DNA of 64,000 nucleotides from Cranoglanis bouderius. Its lineage: Eukaryota; Chordata; Actinopteri; Siluriformes; Cranoglanididae. Both the position numbers and the translations under genes were made by a program. Within the stretch, counting starts at the first letter, position 1. Every line of letters starts with the position of its first letter. Shown here piece by piece: positions 9,464-20,284 of the stretch. The notes beneath the pieces are model-generated. The model was given only the letters and a program-made list of their open reading frames with translations, ran no database searches and was not told where the DNA came from. The stretch lies in assembly GCA_023630585.1 (NCBI GenBank), contig CM042548.1, forward strand, positions 22,124,027 through 22,188,026, read 5' to 3'.

Positions 9464-10596
9464 AGACACACCAAAGAGTGATTACTGAACGGGCCTACCA
9501 GGTACAGCCCCAGGGGCCCAAGGGGTCACAGAGCCCCAAAACCAGAGCCTCTGCTTAAAGTCACTCTTGAGTCATTCTTAGGTTCAGAGGTCTCCCTGAA
9601 AAATTGAAGAAACAGCCTACAAAAATACCTTTGAAGAGGTCACAAGATAGAAACTATCATTACACCTTCAAAGTGAGTGTTTATCAGTATAGTTTTTGGT
9701 AGGACTTTGGGGGCTGAAACCTCTGATATTCATGCCAATCAATGTGGACCCTGCATTCTCTGTGAGAAGAAATCCAGAAAGAGAGTACAAAAAATGCCTC
9801 CATTAGACCCACTAAGGTGCCTCTCAAATAAATATGTAGTGCTAGGCCTAAACTGGAACAAATAAAATTCTTGTAATAGTTTACAAGAATCCCCCCCCCC
9901 CCCCCCCCTCAGGGGATGTTCTTTGTAATTGCAGATATAATATTGTTAAGCTTATTATCATCATCTTTCAAGAAGGGGAAGCTTGTGTTTGTGAAAGATA
10001 TTTTGGTTCATTATTTTTTTAATGTGGTTCAGGGCCATTTTTAGAGTGCAGTCAAAATGTCAGAAGCGCATCTTTTACAATCATCATTGCCATTGAAATA
10101 TAATACTTGTATCATAATGAAGAACTCCATATGTTTTTGTGTAACCCAGTGTGTATGTATGCAGAGGAAGACTCGGGAGGCACGAGGAATTTCAGCAGAG
10201 CTCCAGGCTCACTTTTATATTTCCCCAGTGCTTTTCGCCACAAAACTCAGCAAAAAAAAGTTGTGCATCCTTACCCAGGGGCCCATTGTCTCATAATCCA
10301 TCCCTGGTCATGTTATGTTAGAATGGATGGTTTCTGATGTTGCCACATCTTAGAATTGGTGAATTGATGCCATTCATGTGTTATAATTTAATTTACAGAG
10401 TATCTGCCTGAAATTTATCAGAGCATTTTTAACTGCAGATCAATTACGTTAAGTGTATTTTGCATATACGTCTGAGGTGAAAAGTGCGCTGCTTTATTAG
10501 CTCTAAAATCACTGCAATGTATACATGAAAGTCTGTAGTATGGTCTTCAAAACCAAAACAAGAGTGAGAAAGATTATTATTGTCTCTTATTCTCAG
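9464..10596 (+). other. lyst: 3' part of lyst intron 3
   Basis: No gene. A run of about 18 C residues lies at 9891-9908. Short open frames in this stretch lack homology or codon bias and are taken as chance. Confidence 0.5.
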
Positions 10597-10823
10597 GTGT
10601 GAAGATGGAAGTGTTGACCCCAGTAGAGGAATGTTTGCTTGGATCTGCTGCTATGGCACATGGCTCTGAACAAGCCTTGTTGCTCTTCCCACAAATATGC
10701 CTTATGGAGCTGCAGCTGCTGGCCAACAGTTCTCCAGACCTAGATGTGCTATGTCACGTACTGCAAAGCCTTCTGGGAGCTGTGAAGATGCACCGTTCTA
10801 ATGCTGCAATGATTTACCAACAG
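10597..10823 (+). CDS. lyst: lyst exon 4
   Basis: Acceptor TCTCAG ends at 10596. The exon supplies two bases completing a glycine codon from exon 3, then 75 codons, leaving phase 0 at donor GTTACA (10824). The peptide holds FPQICLMELQLLA and LDVLCHVLQSLL, matching YPEICMLELNLLS and LDVLAHVFESFL of mammalian LYST. Amphipathic helices with regular leucines fit the armadillo/HEAT-like region. It is separated from exon 3 by 8.9 kb of intron filled mostly with repeats. Confidence 0.92.
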
Positions 10824-11084
10824 GTTACACTCTCACTGCCTTTCAAAATGATGCTACTAATCTAAAGTGAAACCTGATGTTGAGAAACTAGCAAAACAAT
10901 TGCATGGCATTGTTTTGAGTCACATGTTTTCTAAATTGTTTTTGAAATTGTAGTATGTCTAGAAATACTTTTAGTAACTGTAAACTGCATCTGTAAACTA
11001 TATTTCACATTCATCAGTTTTAGCCAGGAATTATATCCTTCAATAGCAAATGTATTTTGACATCTCTTTCTTATTTATCTTAAG

Positions 11085-11151
11085 GGTGGTGTAAAAACCA
11101 TTCTGACTGGCTTTGCAAACATTCTCAGTGAGTCAAATCCCTGCTATAAAG
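11085..11151 (+). CDS. lyst: lyst exon 5 (short, 67 bp)
   Basis: 22 codons plus one base (phase 0 to 1). Acceptor AG at 11083-11084 and donor GTATGT from 11152. It encodes GGVKTILTGFANILSES, matching GTVKNLLGGFLSILTQD of mammalian LYST. Short size and a modest polypyrimidine tract make it easy to miss, but phase and homology to both neighbours agree. A Tc1-A element begins only 58 bases past the donor. Confidence 0.88.
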
Positions 11152-11208
11152 GTATGTATCCCTACAGTTTAAAACCCCTCACTGTTTGGAATAGCTTTGT
11201 ATAGAATA

Positions 11209-12740
11209 CAGTGGGTATAGAAAAGAATCAACCCCCTTTAAAATAATCACATTTTGTTGCTTTTCAGCCTGAAATGAAGACGGACACAGTTTTTGTTTTA
11301 TCCAGCTGTATTTACTCAGTGCAACTTATAACATCCAAGTGAAAGATATAACACCAACATGTCAGAATTTTTTTTTTTTTTTTTTTTTTTTAAATAAAAA
11401 AACAGAATCACTGAGTTGGAAAAAGGATCACCCCCTCATAAAAATGACTTGTAAACTCAATAAGGTGTAGCTAATCACCTTCTCAATGGCACATAAAGCC
11501 ATTTGACTTTCAACTGTGATCAGCTGTGGTCATTTTGATTAGCTCAGCATGAAAAGAGCTTTCCTGGAGCATTTTGTAGTGCAACTAAAGCAAACAATCA
11601 ACTATGGGTGGCAAGGCACTGTCAAAAAATCTCCGGGATAAAGTTGTGGACAGGCACAAGTCAGGAGATGGATACTAAAAAAATTCAAATGCTTTATCAA
11701 TGCCTAGAAGCACAGTGAAGTCTATTATTAAGAAGTGGAAGGTATTTGGTACAACACAGACCCTCCCTGGATCAGGATGTCGCTCCAAACTGGATGAAAG
11801 AGCCTGGAGGAAACTGGTCAGAGAGGCTACCAAGAGGCCTACAGCAACCCTGAAGCAGTTGCAGGAATTTATGACAGAGTGTTCATTGTGTGCATGGGAC
11901 AACAATATCACAAATTCTCCACAAATGTGGCTTGTATGAGAGGGTTGCAAGAAAAAAGCCACTCACGACTGAGCTTTGCCAAAACACACCTTGAAGATTC
12001 TGAGGCCACATGGAAAAAGGTGTTATGGTCAGATGAGACTAAAATTGAATTATTTGGCTTAAACACCAATCAATATGTCTGGTGGAAATCCAATACAGCT
12101 CACAATCAAAATAACACCATTCCTACAGTAAAGCATGGAGGTGGTAATATCCTGTTATGGGGGTGTTTCTCTGCAGCAGGGACTGGAGCACTTGTCAGGA
12201 TAGAAGGAAAATGGATGGGGCAAAATACCATGAAATTCTTGAGGAAAATCTGCTGCCCTCTGCCAGAAAGTTGTCAATGGGAAGAAGGTTTACCTTCCAA
12301 CATGACAATGACCCAAAGCACACAGCAAAACTGACCACACAGTGGTTGAAGGAGAAAAATGTGAATGTCCTTGCATGGCCTAGTCAGAGCCCAGACTTAA
12401 ACCCCATTGAAAATCTGTGGAATGACTTGAAGACTGCAGTCCACAAACGGGCACCATCAAATTTAGCTGAACTTGAACAGTTCTGCAAAGAAGAGTGGGC
12501 AAATATTGCAAAGTCTAGATGTGCAAAGTTGGTAGAGACTGTAATTAAAAAGTTAAGGCAAATTAAAGCAAGGGGGTGATCCTTTTTTTTGTTTGTTTTT
12601 TTAAAAATGTTTTTCTGACATGTTGGTGTTATATCTTTCACTTGGATGTTATAAGTTGCACTGAGTAAATACAGCTGGATAAAACAAAAACCGTGTCCGT
12701 CTTCATTTCAGGCTGAAAAGCAACAAAATATGATTATTTT
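11209..12740 (+). mobile_element. Tc1-A copy 1 (3' end lost)
   Basis: TA at 11207-11208, then CAGTGGGTATAGAAAAGAAT, and a long inverted repeat whose partner begins near 12,620 (ACATGTTGGTGTTATATCTT). The right terminus should read through to CTATACCCACTG but stops at TGATTATTTT and is replaced by 15 G residues at 12741-12755. A T run of about 22 lies in the left repeat (11,370-11,391). Confidence 0.9.
11604..12579 (+). pseudogene. Tc1-A copy 1 transposase, broken
   Basis: Tc1-type DD34E transposase in at least three frames. Recognisable parts in order: STVKSIIKKWKVFGTTQTLP (end of paired-like DNA-binding region, near 11,709), VLWSDETKIELFG (first D), KHGGGNILLWGCFSAAGTG, RRFTFQHDNDPKHTAKL (second D) and PSQSPDLNPIENLWNDLK (E) ending IKARG at 12,579. 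All catalytic residues remain, but frame changes near 11,930 and 12,220 prevent expression of one protein. Confidence 0.88.
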
Positions 12741-12755
12741 GGGGGGGGGGGGGGG
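12741..12755 (+). repeat. G15 homopolymer
   Basis: Fifteen G residues exactly at the lost 3' end of Tc1-A copy 1; R1 sequence begins just after it. Confidence 0.9.
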
Positions 12756-12756
12756 A

Positions 12757-14718
12757 CCAGAACGTTCGTCCAATTTTCACAAAAATTTATTTACCATGCT
12801 GACAAAAAGTTTTGGAACTCAAGTTGATTAGTTAAACTGTTCTCAAATAACGTGCAAACGAATTTGACTGTGAGCATGCTGAAATGGATGTGAGGCTATA
12901 TCTCTGTAATGCTTTAGTATATTTATATCAAATTTTGTCATAGTCATCATGACTTGAGGGTACTACAGTTTTGAAACCTATTGTTTTCGTTCTAGTTCTT
13001 ATTATTATTATTAGGGGCTAAGCACTGCAGGTGTGAGGCACCTATTGTATCTGTTAGTTTTCTTCTTTTTCTTCTTCTTCTTCTTCTTCTTCCGCTCTTG
13101 AGTCTGTGGCAGCCCATAGAACCGCTTGCAGGAAAGTTATGAAATTTGGCACACAGATAGAGGACAGTCTCAACATTAACCATAGCAAGATTGGAATCTT
13201 AACTTAAACCCTGTAGTGATACCAACTGCTCAAACTTTGACTTACATTTATGCTAATAACTGTAACAAAATTCTTTTTTCCTTGGCTCAGGATTATTCAA
13301 ATGCACCCTATGACATAATTTTTCGTCATAAAAAAATTTCTGCCATTTTGAATTTTCTAAAAAACCTACTTGAAATCAGACCATGCGAGCAAAAAGTTAT
13401 TAAAAGCTTTTTGATAGACCAAACCATTCTTGAATAACGTGCGAATGAATTCGAAGGTGAGCAGTCCAAAATGGACATGACGCTATATCTCCATAATGCT
13501 TTAATGTATTTAGACCAAACTTAGATGTTATAGCCATCATCACTTGAGGGTACCTGTACAGTTTAGCAATAGCACACCCTAGTGTTCACGAGATATGGAA
13601 AAAAAAACATTTTTGCTTATAACTTATGAACGGTTTGTCGTAAAATCATGAACCTGGTGTCTTTAGACTCTTTTGTGCATAGTGAGTTGAGTGATATGAC
13701 ATTTTCCTATGTTGGCCATTTTGGGTGTTGGCCAATTTAAAATAAGTCCTAAAATGCTATATTCTACAAACAACTTGGCGTATCAATAAGAAATTATGGG
13801 GCACCATGCCCCGAAGGCACTCAAAAAGTTTCAAGATAGCTGCACCTTCAAAAATTATAATGCAATTTCAAAAAATGCTAATAGTTTTTGATTACTTTTG
13901 CCTATTGTCATGAGACTGATCTTGCTAGACTCCTTGGCTCATTCTGAGAACAATGATACTTCCAGACCGAATTTCCTGTCAACCATTTTGAAATGCTTTG
14001 AAAACCTACTTTTTCGAACTCCTCCTAGACAATTTGTCTGATTTTCATGAAAATCGAATCAGATCATCTTCAGACGATGCTGGCAAAAACTTCTCAAACT
14101 TTTTGATAAACCAAACCGTTCTCAAATAACGTGCAGACGAATTCGATGGCGATCATGCCGAAATGGACGTGAGGCTATATCTCCGTAATGCATTAGCGTA
14201 TTCAGACCAAACTTAGTAGCTGTCATTGCCATCATGACTTGAGGGTACCTGCACAGTTTCTGAACAGCACCATCATGTGCTCAAAAATTATAATGCAATT
14301 TTAAAAAATGCTAATAGCTTTTGACTACTTTTGCCTATTTTCTTGAGACTTATATTGCTAGATTCCGGTGGTCATACCGAGATCATTAATATGAATGGCC
14401 GAATTTGCTGTGTGCCATTTTGAAATGGTTGAAAACCTACTTTTTTTAACTCCTCCTAGACCGTTTGTCAGATTTTCATGAAAATCGAATCAGATCATCT
14501 TCAGATCAACCATATGAAAAATAATCGAAGGCAAGTTGATTTGTCAAACCACTCTCAAATACCATACAAACGGATTCGACAATGAGCGCACACAAATGGG
14601 TGTGTCTATATCTCCGTAACGCTTTAGCGTATTCAGACCAAACTCAGTATATGTCATAGTCACCATGATGTGAGGGTACCTGCACAGTTTTGGAACAGCA
14701 TGACCTAGTGTGAGATAT
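12757..14718. repeat. R1 dispersed repeat, block 2a
   Basis: At least four successive degenerate units with the same internal phrases as 6290-7135, including GGCACCTATTGTATCTGTTA plus a TTC run (13,030-13,095), CTCCTAGAC-type phrases (near 14,020 and 14,450) and GTGAGGCTATATCTCCGTAA (near 14,170). No coding potential. Distances between corresponding phrases vary, so units have partial deletions rather than a strict tandem period. Confidence 0.8.
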
Positions 14719-14736
14719 GAAAAAAGCACATTTTTG

Positions 14737-14951
14737 CTTTTCGGATAGATGTTCACGAGGGCAGTGGGAGCTCAGTGGCTAAGACGTTGGACTACTGATC
14801 AGAAGGTCGTGAGTTCAAATCCCAGCACTGCCCAGCTGCCACTGCTGGGCCCTTGAGCAAGGCCCTTAACCCTCAACTGCTCAGTTGTATAAATGGGATA
14901 AATGTAAGTCGTTCTGGTTTAGGGCGTCTGCCAAATGTCGTAAATGTAAAT
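14737..14951 (+). mobile_element. tRNA-derived SINE with 18-bp target duplication
   Basis: Pol III promoter-like boxes: A box AGCTCAGTGGCTAAGACGTT and B box GGTCGTGAGTTCAAATCC, followed by CCCTTGAGCAAGGCCCTTAA and a short tail TGTAAATG. It is flanked by GAAAAAAGCACATTTTTG (14719-14736) and the same with one extra A (14952-14970), a good target-site duplication within R1 sequence. Confidence 0.88.
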
Positions 14952-14970
14952 GAAAAAAAGCACATTTTTG

Positions 14971-15290
14971 TGTGGGTAAGTGTCATTGGCACCATGCCCT
15001 GAAGGGACACAAAAAGTTTCAGGAAAATTATAGAATTCAAGTTGATTAGTCAAACCGTTCTCCAATAACGTACTAACGAATTTGACAGCAAGCACGCCAA
15101 AATGGATGTGAGGCTATATCTCCGTAATGCTTTAGCATATTCAGCTCAAACTTAGTATATGTCATAGCCATCATGACTTGATGATACCTGCACAGTTTTG
15201 GAACAGTGCCACCTAGTGTTCACGAGATATGAAAAAAGGACCGTTTTGCTTATAACTTATGAACGGTTTGTCATAAAATCATGACGGCAC
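14971..15290. repeat. R1 dispersed repeat, block 2b
   Basis: R1 resumes after the SINE: CCAAACCGTTC-like phrase, GTGAGGCTATATCTCCGTAA, then GTGTTCACGAGATATGAAAA. Confidence 0.75.
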
Positions 15291-15291
15291 C

Positions 15292-15353
15292 ACCTGGCAT
15301 TCTTACTTTACAGCATTTTTTTCACACCTGCCTAAAACTTTTGCACAGTACTG
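15292..15353 (-). mobile_element. Tc1-C right inverted end (isolated)
   Basis: Reverse complement reads CAGTACTGTGCAAAAGTTTT followed by AGGCAGGTGTG, with TA at 15354-15355. It is the inverse partner of the end at 7914 and matches it over about 60 bases. Confidence 0.8.
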
Positions 15354-15355
15354 TA

Positions 15356-15922
15356 TATATAATGATGAGTGTAATCACATGCACAGGTCAATAGTGAGTC
15401 AACATTGAGAGCAGAAAGTGAGGCTTATAAACAAAAAATCTTAATGATATATAACAAATTTGGTCAGCATGATGTCACAAAATTGATGATGCTAAATTGC
15501 AAGGGAATTTTTGATTAGTTCCCATGCAGTTCAGAGTGCTCATGTGTGTTCCGTGATGTGACATAACAACATCCTCATGCCAACACTTGTTCATGCAACA
15601 GGCATTGCTGCACCTTTGGTGCTTGGCCAGTCAAACGCTGCTTGCAGTTTTATTATTGAGCATATTTCACACATTGTGTTGTTTATGAAGATGCTTGCTT
15701 TCAGAGGTCACTCTACAGTCACACTACACTCTATAGGTGTTAAGTAGGTAATTCAGTGTTCGTAAGGTTATCAGACAAGATTCTTTTGAAAATAGATGGA
15801 ATAATACAAAAATATACATATTGCATTTTGCTGTAAGATTGATTTTGCAACACTCAAGACCATGCTGTGGGAATGCGGAAGCATACAGGTCTGTACAACT
15901 GGTTGTATATTCTTCCTTACAG
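15356..15922 (+). other. lyst: 3' part of lyst intron 5
   Basis: No gene or transposon ends recognised in this AT-rich segment before exon 6. Confidence 0.5.
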
Positions 15923-16032
15923 AGTGCCAGACCATACTGGTGGAACTGCTGGTTTCAATGGTCAAAGACAGGATAACAGCAGAGGAAGTGGCTCTGTTGA
16001 TCCATCTCTTCCTGGAGAAGACTCCACCTACT
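15923..16032 (+). CDS. lyst: lyst exon 6
   Basis: Two bases finish a glutamate codon begun in exon 5, followed by 36 codons (phase 1 to 0). Acceptor TTACAG ends at 15922 and donor GTAAGA starts at 16033. The peptide CQTILVELLVSMVKDR and LLIHLFLEKTPPT matches CQRVLVDLLVSLMSSR and LLLRIFLEKSPCT of mammalian LYST. The intron that follows is the longest in the window (20.5 kb) and is largely mobile-element sequence. Confidence 0.92.
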
Positions 16033-16254
16033 GTAAGACTCCTCCCACATCACTTTACACTGAACAAATTTATTACACAGTTTACACTGCAAGTTCATAA
16101 CTACATAAATGGGGACTTGAATAAGAAAAAAAAATCAAAGTGTTGAATATTAAATATTTTGGGCAATGACAAAGTTGTTCAACAAAATATATTATATTTT
16201 TTTACAAAATGTTATATCATCAATATATTATCTACTACAATATATTGGAGTTGA

Positions 16255-16942
16255 AATTAAATAAGATCAAAGTGCAGACTTTCAGCTTTAATTTATGTCC
16301 AAAATGGGTGAATGGCGTAGGAAACACAACACTTTTTATATGTGGTCCCCCCTTTTTAAGTGACCAAAAGTAATTGGACAACTGGATGCTCAGCTGGCCA
16401 GGTGTGTGTTTTTCTCACATTATTTCATATACAAGTAAGCAGATAAAATGTCTAGAGTTGATTTCAAATGCAATTCCATTTGCATCAAGTCCATATGCAA
16501 ATGGAATCTGTTGCTCTTAACTCTCAGTATGAAATCCAAGGAGCTGTCACTACCAGTGAAGCAGGCCATCATTATGTTGAAAAAATCAAAACAAATCCAA
16601 CAGATAAACCCATCTTCAGAAGAACAAATTCACTGGTGAGGTCAGGAACACCAAAATGCCCAGAAGACTACAGAAAACAACTGTGATGACAGTAGAATTC
16701 TTTCTCTGGTCAATAAAAAACCCTTCGCAACAGTTGGCTAGATCATGACTACCCTCCAGGTTGTAGGCATATCTATGTCAGAGAAGCCTTTTCCAGAATA
16801 CAAAATACAGAATGTGGACCACAAGATGCAAGACATTGGTAAACCTTAAAAACAGGAAGATCAGATTAGAATTTTCCAGAAACATCTAAAAACAAAAGCC
16901 TGTACAATTCTGGAACAGCATTCTATGGACATATGAGACTAA
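16255..16942 (+). mobile_element. Tc1-H copy 1, 5' and central part only
   Basis: Matches a Tc1 family also present at 37,665-40,815. Remnant transposase words are present: LNSQYEIQGAV (near 16,517), PKCPEDYRKQ and a FSLVNKK-like stretch, ending at CAGCATTCTATGGACATATG where the catalytic region would begin. Many stops. Both outer ends are missing; the right edge is where MITE-2 begins. Confidence 0.72.
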
Positions 16943-17520
16943 GGCCCTGTTCACACCTGGTATTAACATCCGTCACAAGTGGACAGCCGAGATTCGTATC
17001 TTTTCACACCTGGCTTTATTAATGTGTCAGATTTCATACATCATTTCCACTGGAGGAAGGGTGTCCTGCATATTTATTATGGCAGCCTTCTGCTGCATTT
17101 GTTTTCAAGCAAAAATGTCCCACAATTCCCATTTTATTTACATGTACGATCTTTTTGGAACACTTTGCTTGCATAGTCTGCTAACAAAACTTATAAATGA
17201 AAGGTTGTTGAGATGATGAAAGAAGCTACAAAAAGCAGCTTCTGTCGTTCCTGCTGTTTTAGCCACAAGACCCCTCAGAATGCTATGGGTTTGCACTAGA
17301 AGTGAAGGGGAGAGTTAATATCAGTGGATAGTAGCGAGTTATTAGTTTATGAGGTAGCTGATCATGTGGTCGTTCATTGCTGCCTGGAATGCATGGAGAA
17401 GCATTTGCATTCACACTGTTATGTGATGTGGCCATGTGTGTCCCAGACCACATCCGAATGTGGTTTGAGTGATCAGATCACAATGCGTCTTTAAGACACC
17501 ATTTAATGAGTGATGCAGGC
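16943..17520. mobile_element. MITE-2: non-autonomous element, right end uncertain
   Basis: Starts GGCCCTGTTCACACCTGGTA, with CCGTCACAAGTGGACAGCCG close behind and a related GATCAGATCACAATGCGTC phrase near 17,471-17,489. These are the ends and subterminal motifs of a fish MITE group; a clean right terminus is not visible. No coding content. Confidence 0.5.
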
Positions 17521-18728
17521 AGAAAATTAATATACAGTGCCTTGCAAAAGTATTCATCTCCCGTAAAAGTCTAGATTGCAAATGACACTTAGACAGATTG
17601 TTTCAACTAGTATTTTGTATTGCAAACCAAGTGTTTAATTTGATTAATATTGAAGGAATCTTTGCTTTATTGCATTTTTTTATATGTGCTTAAGACCTTT
17701 GCACAGTCCTGTGTATTAGGGCTGTAACCAAATACATTATTTGGACTATTTGGAATAGATAACACCGCCCTGCATCAGAATTGCTGAATAGGATTTGATA
17801 GTTGTTTCTTACTAATACTTAGATGCTGAGTCCAGATATGCTGTTAGTTTTGCTCTAGAACATCACAACATCAACTGTAGAGCTTTTTTGCCTAAGATGG
17901 ACCATAAACGTTAGAGCTATTGCCAGATACACTGCCTCTAACACAGGAAACACTATGTTTATGTACAATAGGTGAGCAACATTTATCACTTGTCCTCTGA
18001 TTAGCCCTTATATGAATGTTAGGCACACTTACATGCACACAAAACTCCTGATTTCAGGTATTTATAATGACCAGTGAAAGACGGAAATGCGAGCATAGCC
18101 CAGATGATTTCTGCTACATCTGTGGGTCTTTTGCAACATCCAAACAACGGCAGAAAATTACAGACTTTGTAAAAAAGGCATATTATGCATATTTTGGAAT
18201 GAAGCTGGGTGACCAGGACAAACCATGGTAGATGGAATGTGAACATGATGGCTGACTACTGCTGGTGCCTTCAGAGAGATTGTCAAGAAGTCAGCCATTC
18301 CAGAAAATCCCTCAAAAGGAAGTTCACTCCTTAAGCACTCTGCATATTATTGTAATGTTCGTCTTTTGAAATAGCTTTATTTAGAGATTTTCACAAACAT
18401 TTCACAGACTATTTGTCTGCTGTTCATGTTGTAAACAAGTGTTATGTTTTGTGTGCCTATTGTTGTAATTAATAAATAATAATAGTGAAATTTGACAGCT
18501 TCTACCAATTTAAATAAAATCCTGAAAGCAATATAAACATAGCAAAATTATTAAAAACTTCATTCTTATTTTGTGGGAAAACTGTACATGATAGGGAATT
18601 TTCAGTGGCATGTTTCAACTCAGCGTGACCAAAATAGGTAAAAACAAGTGTGATTTGCAAAACAGCATAAACTTTTTTTTTCTAGATGCAGGGCGGTGTA
18701 ATGCGCCGTAAACAAATATGAATACATG
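17521..18728. other. lyst: intron 6 segment with a 15-bp inverted repeat pair
   Basis: ACACCGCCCTGCATC at 17762-17776 is exactly inverted at 18685-18699. Between them there is no credible gene. The left side is preceded by AGGGCTGTAACCAAATACA, which resembles a hAT end, so a decayed non-autonomous hAT is possible. A separate short Tc1-like end (CAGTGCCTTGCAAAAGTATT) lies at 17535. Confidence 0.4.
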
Positions 18729-18729
18729 C

Positions 18730-19245
18730 AGTACTGTGCAAAAGTTTTAGGCACATGCAAAGAAATGCTGTAGAGCAAAGATGCCTTCAAAATAAAGAAA
18801 CAATGTTTCTATATTTAAAAAAAAAAAAAAAAAACACTGTAAAGAGCAGTAAATAGTAGTCAATATTTGGTGTGACAGAAAAATAAAATTAGTAGTCTCC
18901 AGTACAATGTGTGCAGTTTTATAAGGAAATTAGCTGGTAAGTTTTATTGAGCATCTTGCAGAATCAGACACAGTTCTTCTGGAGACGTTCACTGTCCCAC
19001 TTGCTTCTTATTTTTGCAGCAAAACCCAGCAGCCTTCATTGTGTTTTTTGTCTGAAAAGTGGTCTCGTACATAATATGCTGCTTTCTATAATGACATACA
19101 AACATTTTCCTGTAACATTTAATTTTGTGCTAGAAAACTAATGTTTGGGAATCTAAGATGTACTGACTTGATAATGTAGAAATCATAAAATAAAAAATCT
19201 ATAACAAAGTTTGTACAAAAAAAAAAATAGGGTGCCTAATATTTT
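18730..19245 (+). mobile_element. MITE-3 copy 1 (right end truncated)
   Basis: Begins CAGTACTGTGCAAAAGTTTT and AGGCACATGC. Its interior matches, in opposite orientation, the complete copy at 25,456-26,054 over nearly its full length. It stops at GGGTGCCTAA, before the final part of the right end. Non-coding; mobilised presumably by a Tc1-C-like transposase because the first 25 bases are shared. Confidence 0.75.
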
Positions 19246-19734
19246 TTCTTAGAAAGATTGTCTGCTTCAGACTCGATGTGTGCATTGAGATCCCGCAGGA
19301 TGAAACAAAAAAAGTCAGAAGAGTGGTTTTTACAGTTTTAAAAAAACAGCTCTTGCTGATGTTCGTGGGGAGGGTTGGCAGGTTTCATCAAAATTCCCAA
19401 CCTAACTACAACTCAAGGACTTCACTAAATTACTTGAATTTAGTGCAAAATATTCTGACTGGGAGAAGGTAGATGCATGCTTAAAGGATGCCATTTTGTC
19501 TTGCAGAAGCACTCAGAGTGCATGCAGCTTTACAGAAGCGTTTCAGATCTTTCTGGAATGTAACAAACCCAAAACTAAAGTAAATCTGATAAAATATTAC
19601 TAGATGGCTATTGTCAGCTGTAAATAACAGTTTCTTGATTCAGTCACACCAGATAGAAGATAGAAGGCTTTCTAATAGATAAATAGAAAAAACTTACAGT
19701 AACCCAGTTGCATATCGTATATCAACTTTACACA

Positions 19735-20076
19735 CACAAGAACTAGGGGTGCCACAAGAAAGCATCCAGTCTGTCACACTTTTTAGCACAAAAATCAACA
19801 GTATAACAAACATCATTGGACCCAGCATACTCTGCAGCCTCTAGGTTGATATTTTATGTATCAGGTACAGGGGAAATATGAACTCACTAAGAAATCTCTA
19901 AGAAATAGATGCTTTAAAACAATGGACATTATAATAGTACTATCTAAAATAACACGGCATGCAGACCATACTACTCTTTTGCGTATCTACAGAACACTGG
20001 TACAATCTCAGATGGACTATGGAAGTGTAGTCTACTGTGCTGTCATTGAAATCCTGCATCAAAATTTGGATACAGT
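19735..20076 (+). pseudogene. I/Nimb-type LINE, 5' piece (reverse transcriptase end)
   Basis: Degenerate reverse transcriptase with GVPQESIQSVTLF (motif B region, GVPQGS in the family) near 19,748 and, from about 19,916, the thumb segment VLSKITRHADHTTLLRIYRT, LVQSQMDYGSVVY, LDTVYH. The catalytic FADD region is deleted. The frame is cut at 20,077 by insertion of another LINE and resumes at 23,219. Confidence 0.75.
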
Positions 20077-20284
20077 ATACCACCTAGGAACTCCGCCATG
20101 GACGGTCCCAGGCCCGGCTGAGAAAGGAGGAGGGTTGGGCGTAGGGCCAGCAACCCTACCCTGTCAAAACTTCAGTGCTACAGAAACGGCAAGAAGAAAC
20201 AAACAAGATCGTCTAACCGGCGGCGAAGATGGACACTCTCCTGTGACGGTGGTGGATCAAAGCCGATTGGACGTCCATCACCTG

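Noticed and set aside
7914..15353. A giant composite Tc1 transposon carrying exons
   Set aside because: Essential lyst exons lie inside in their proper order, and no matching outer duplication is decisive; two independent relic ends are simpler.
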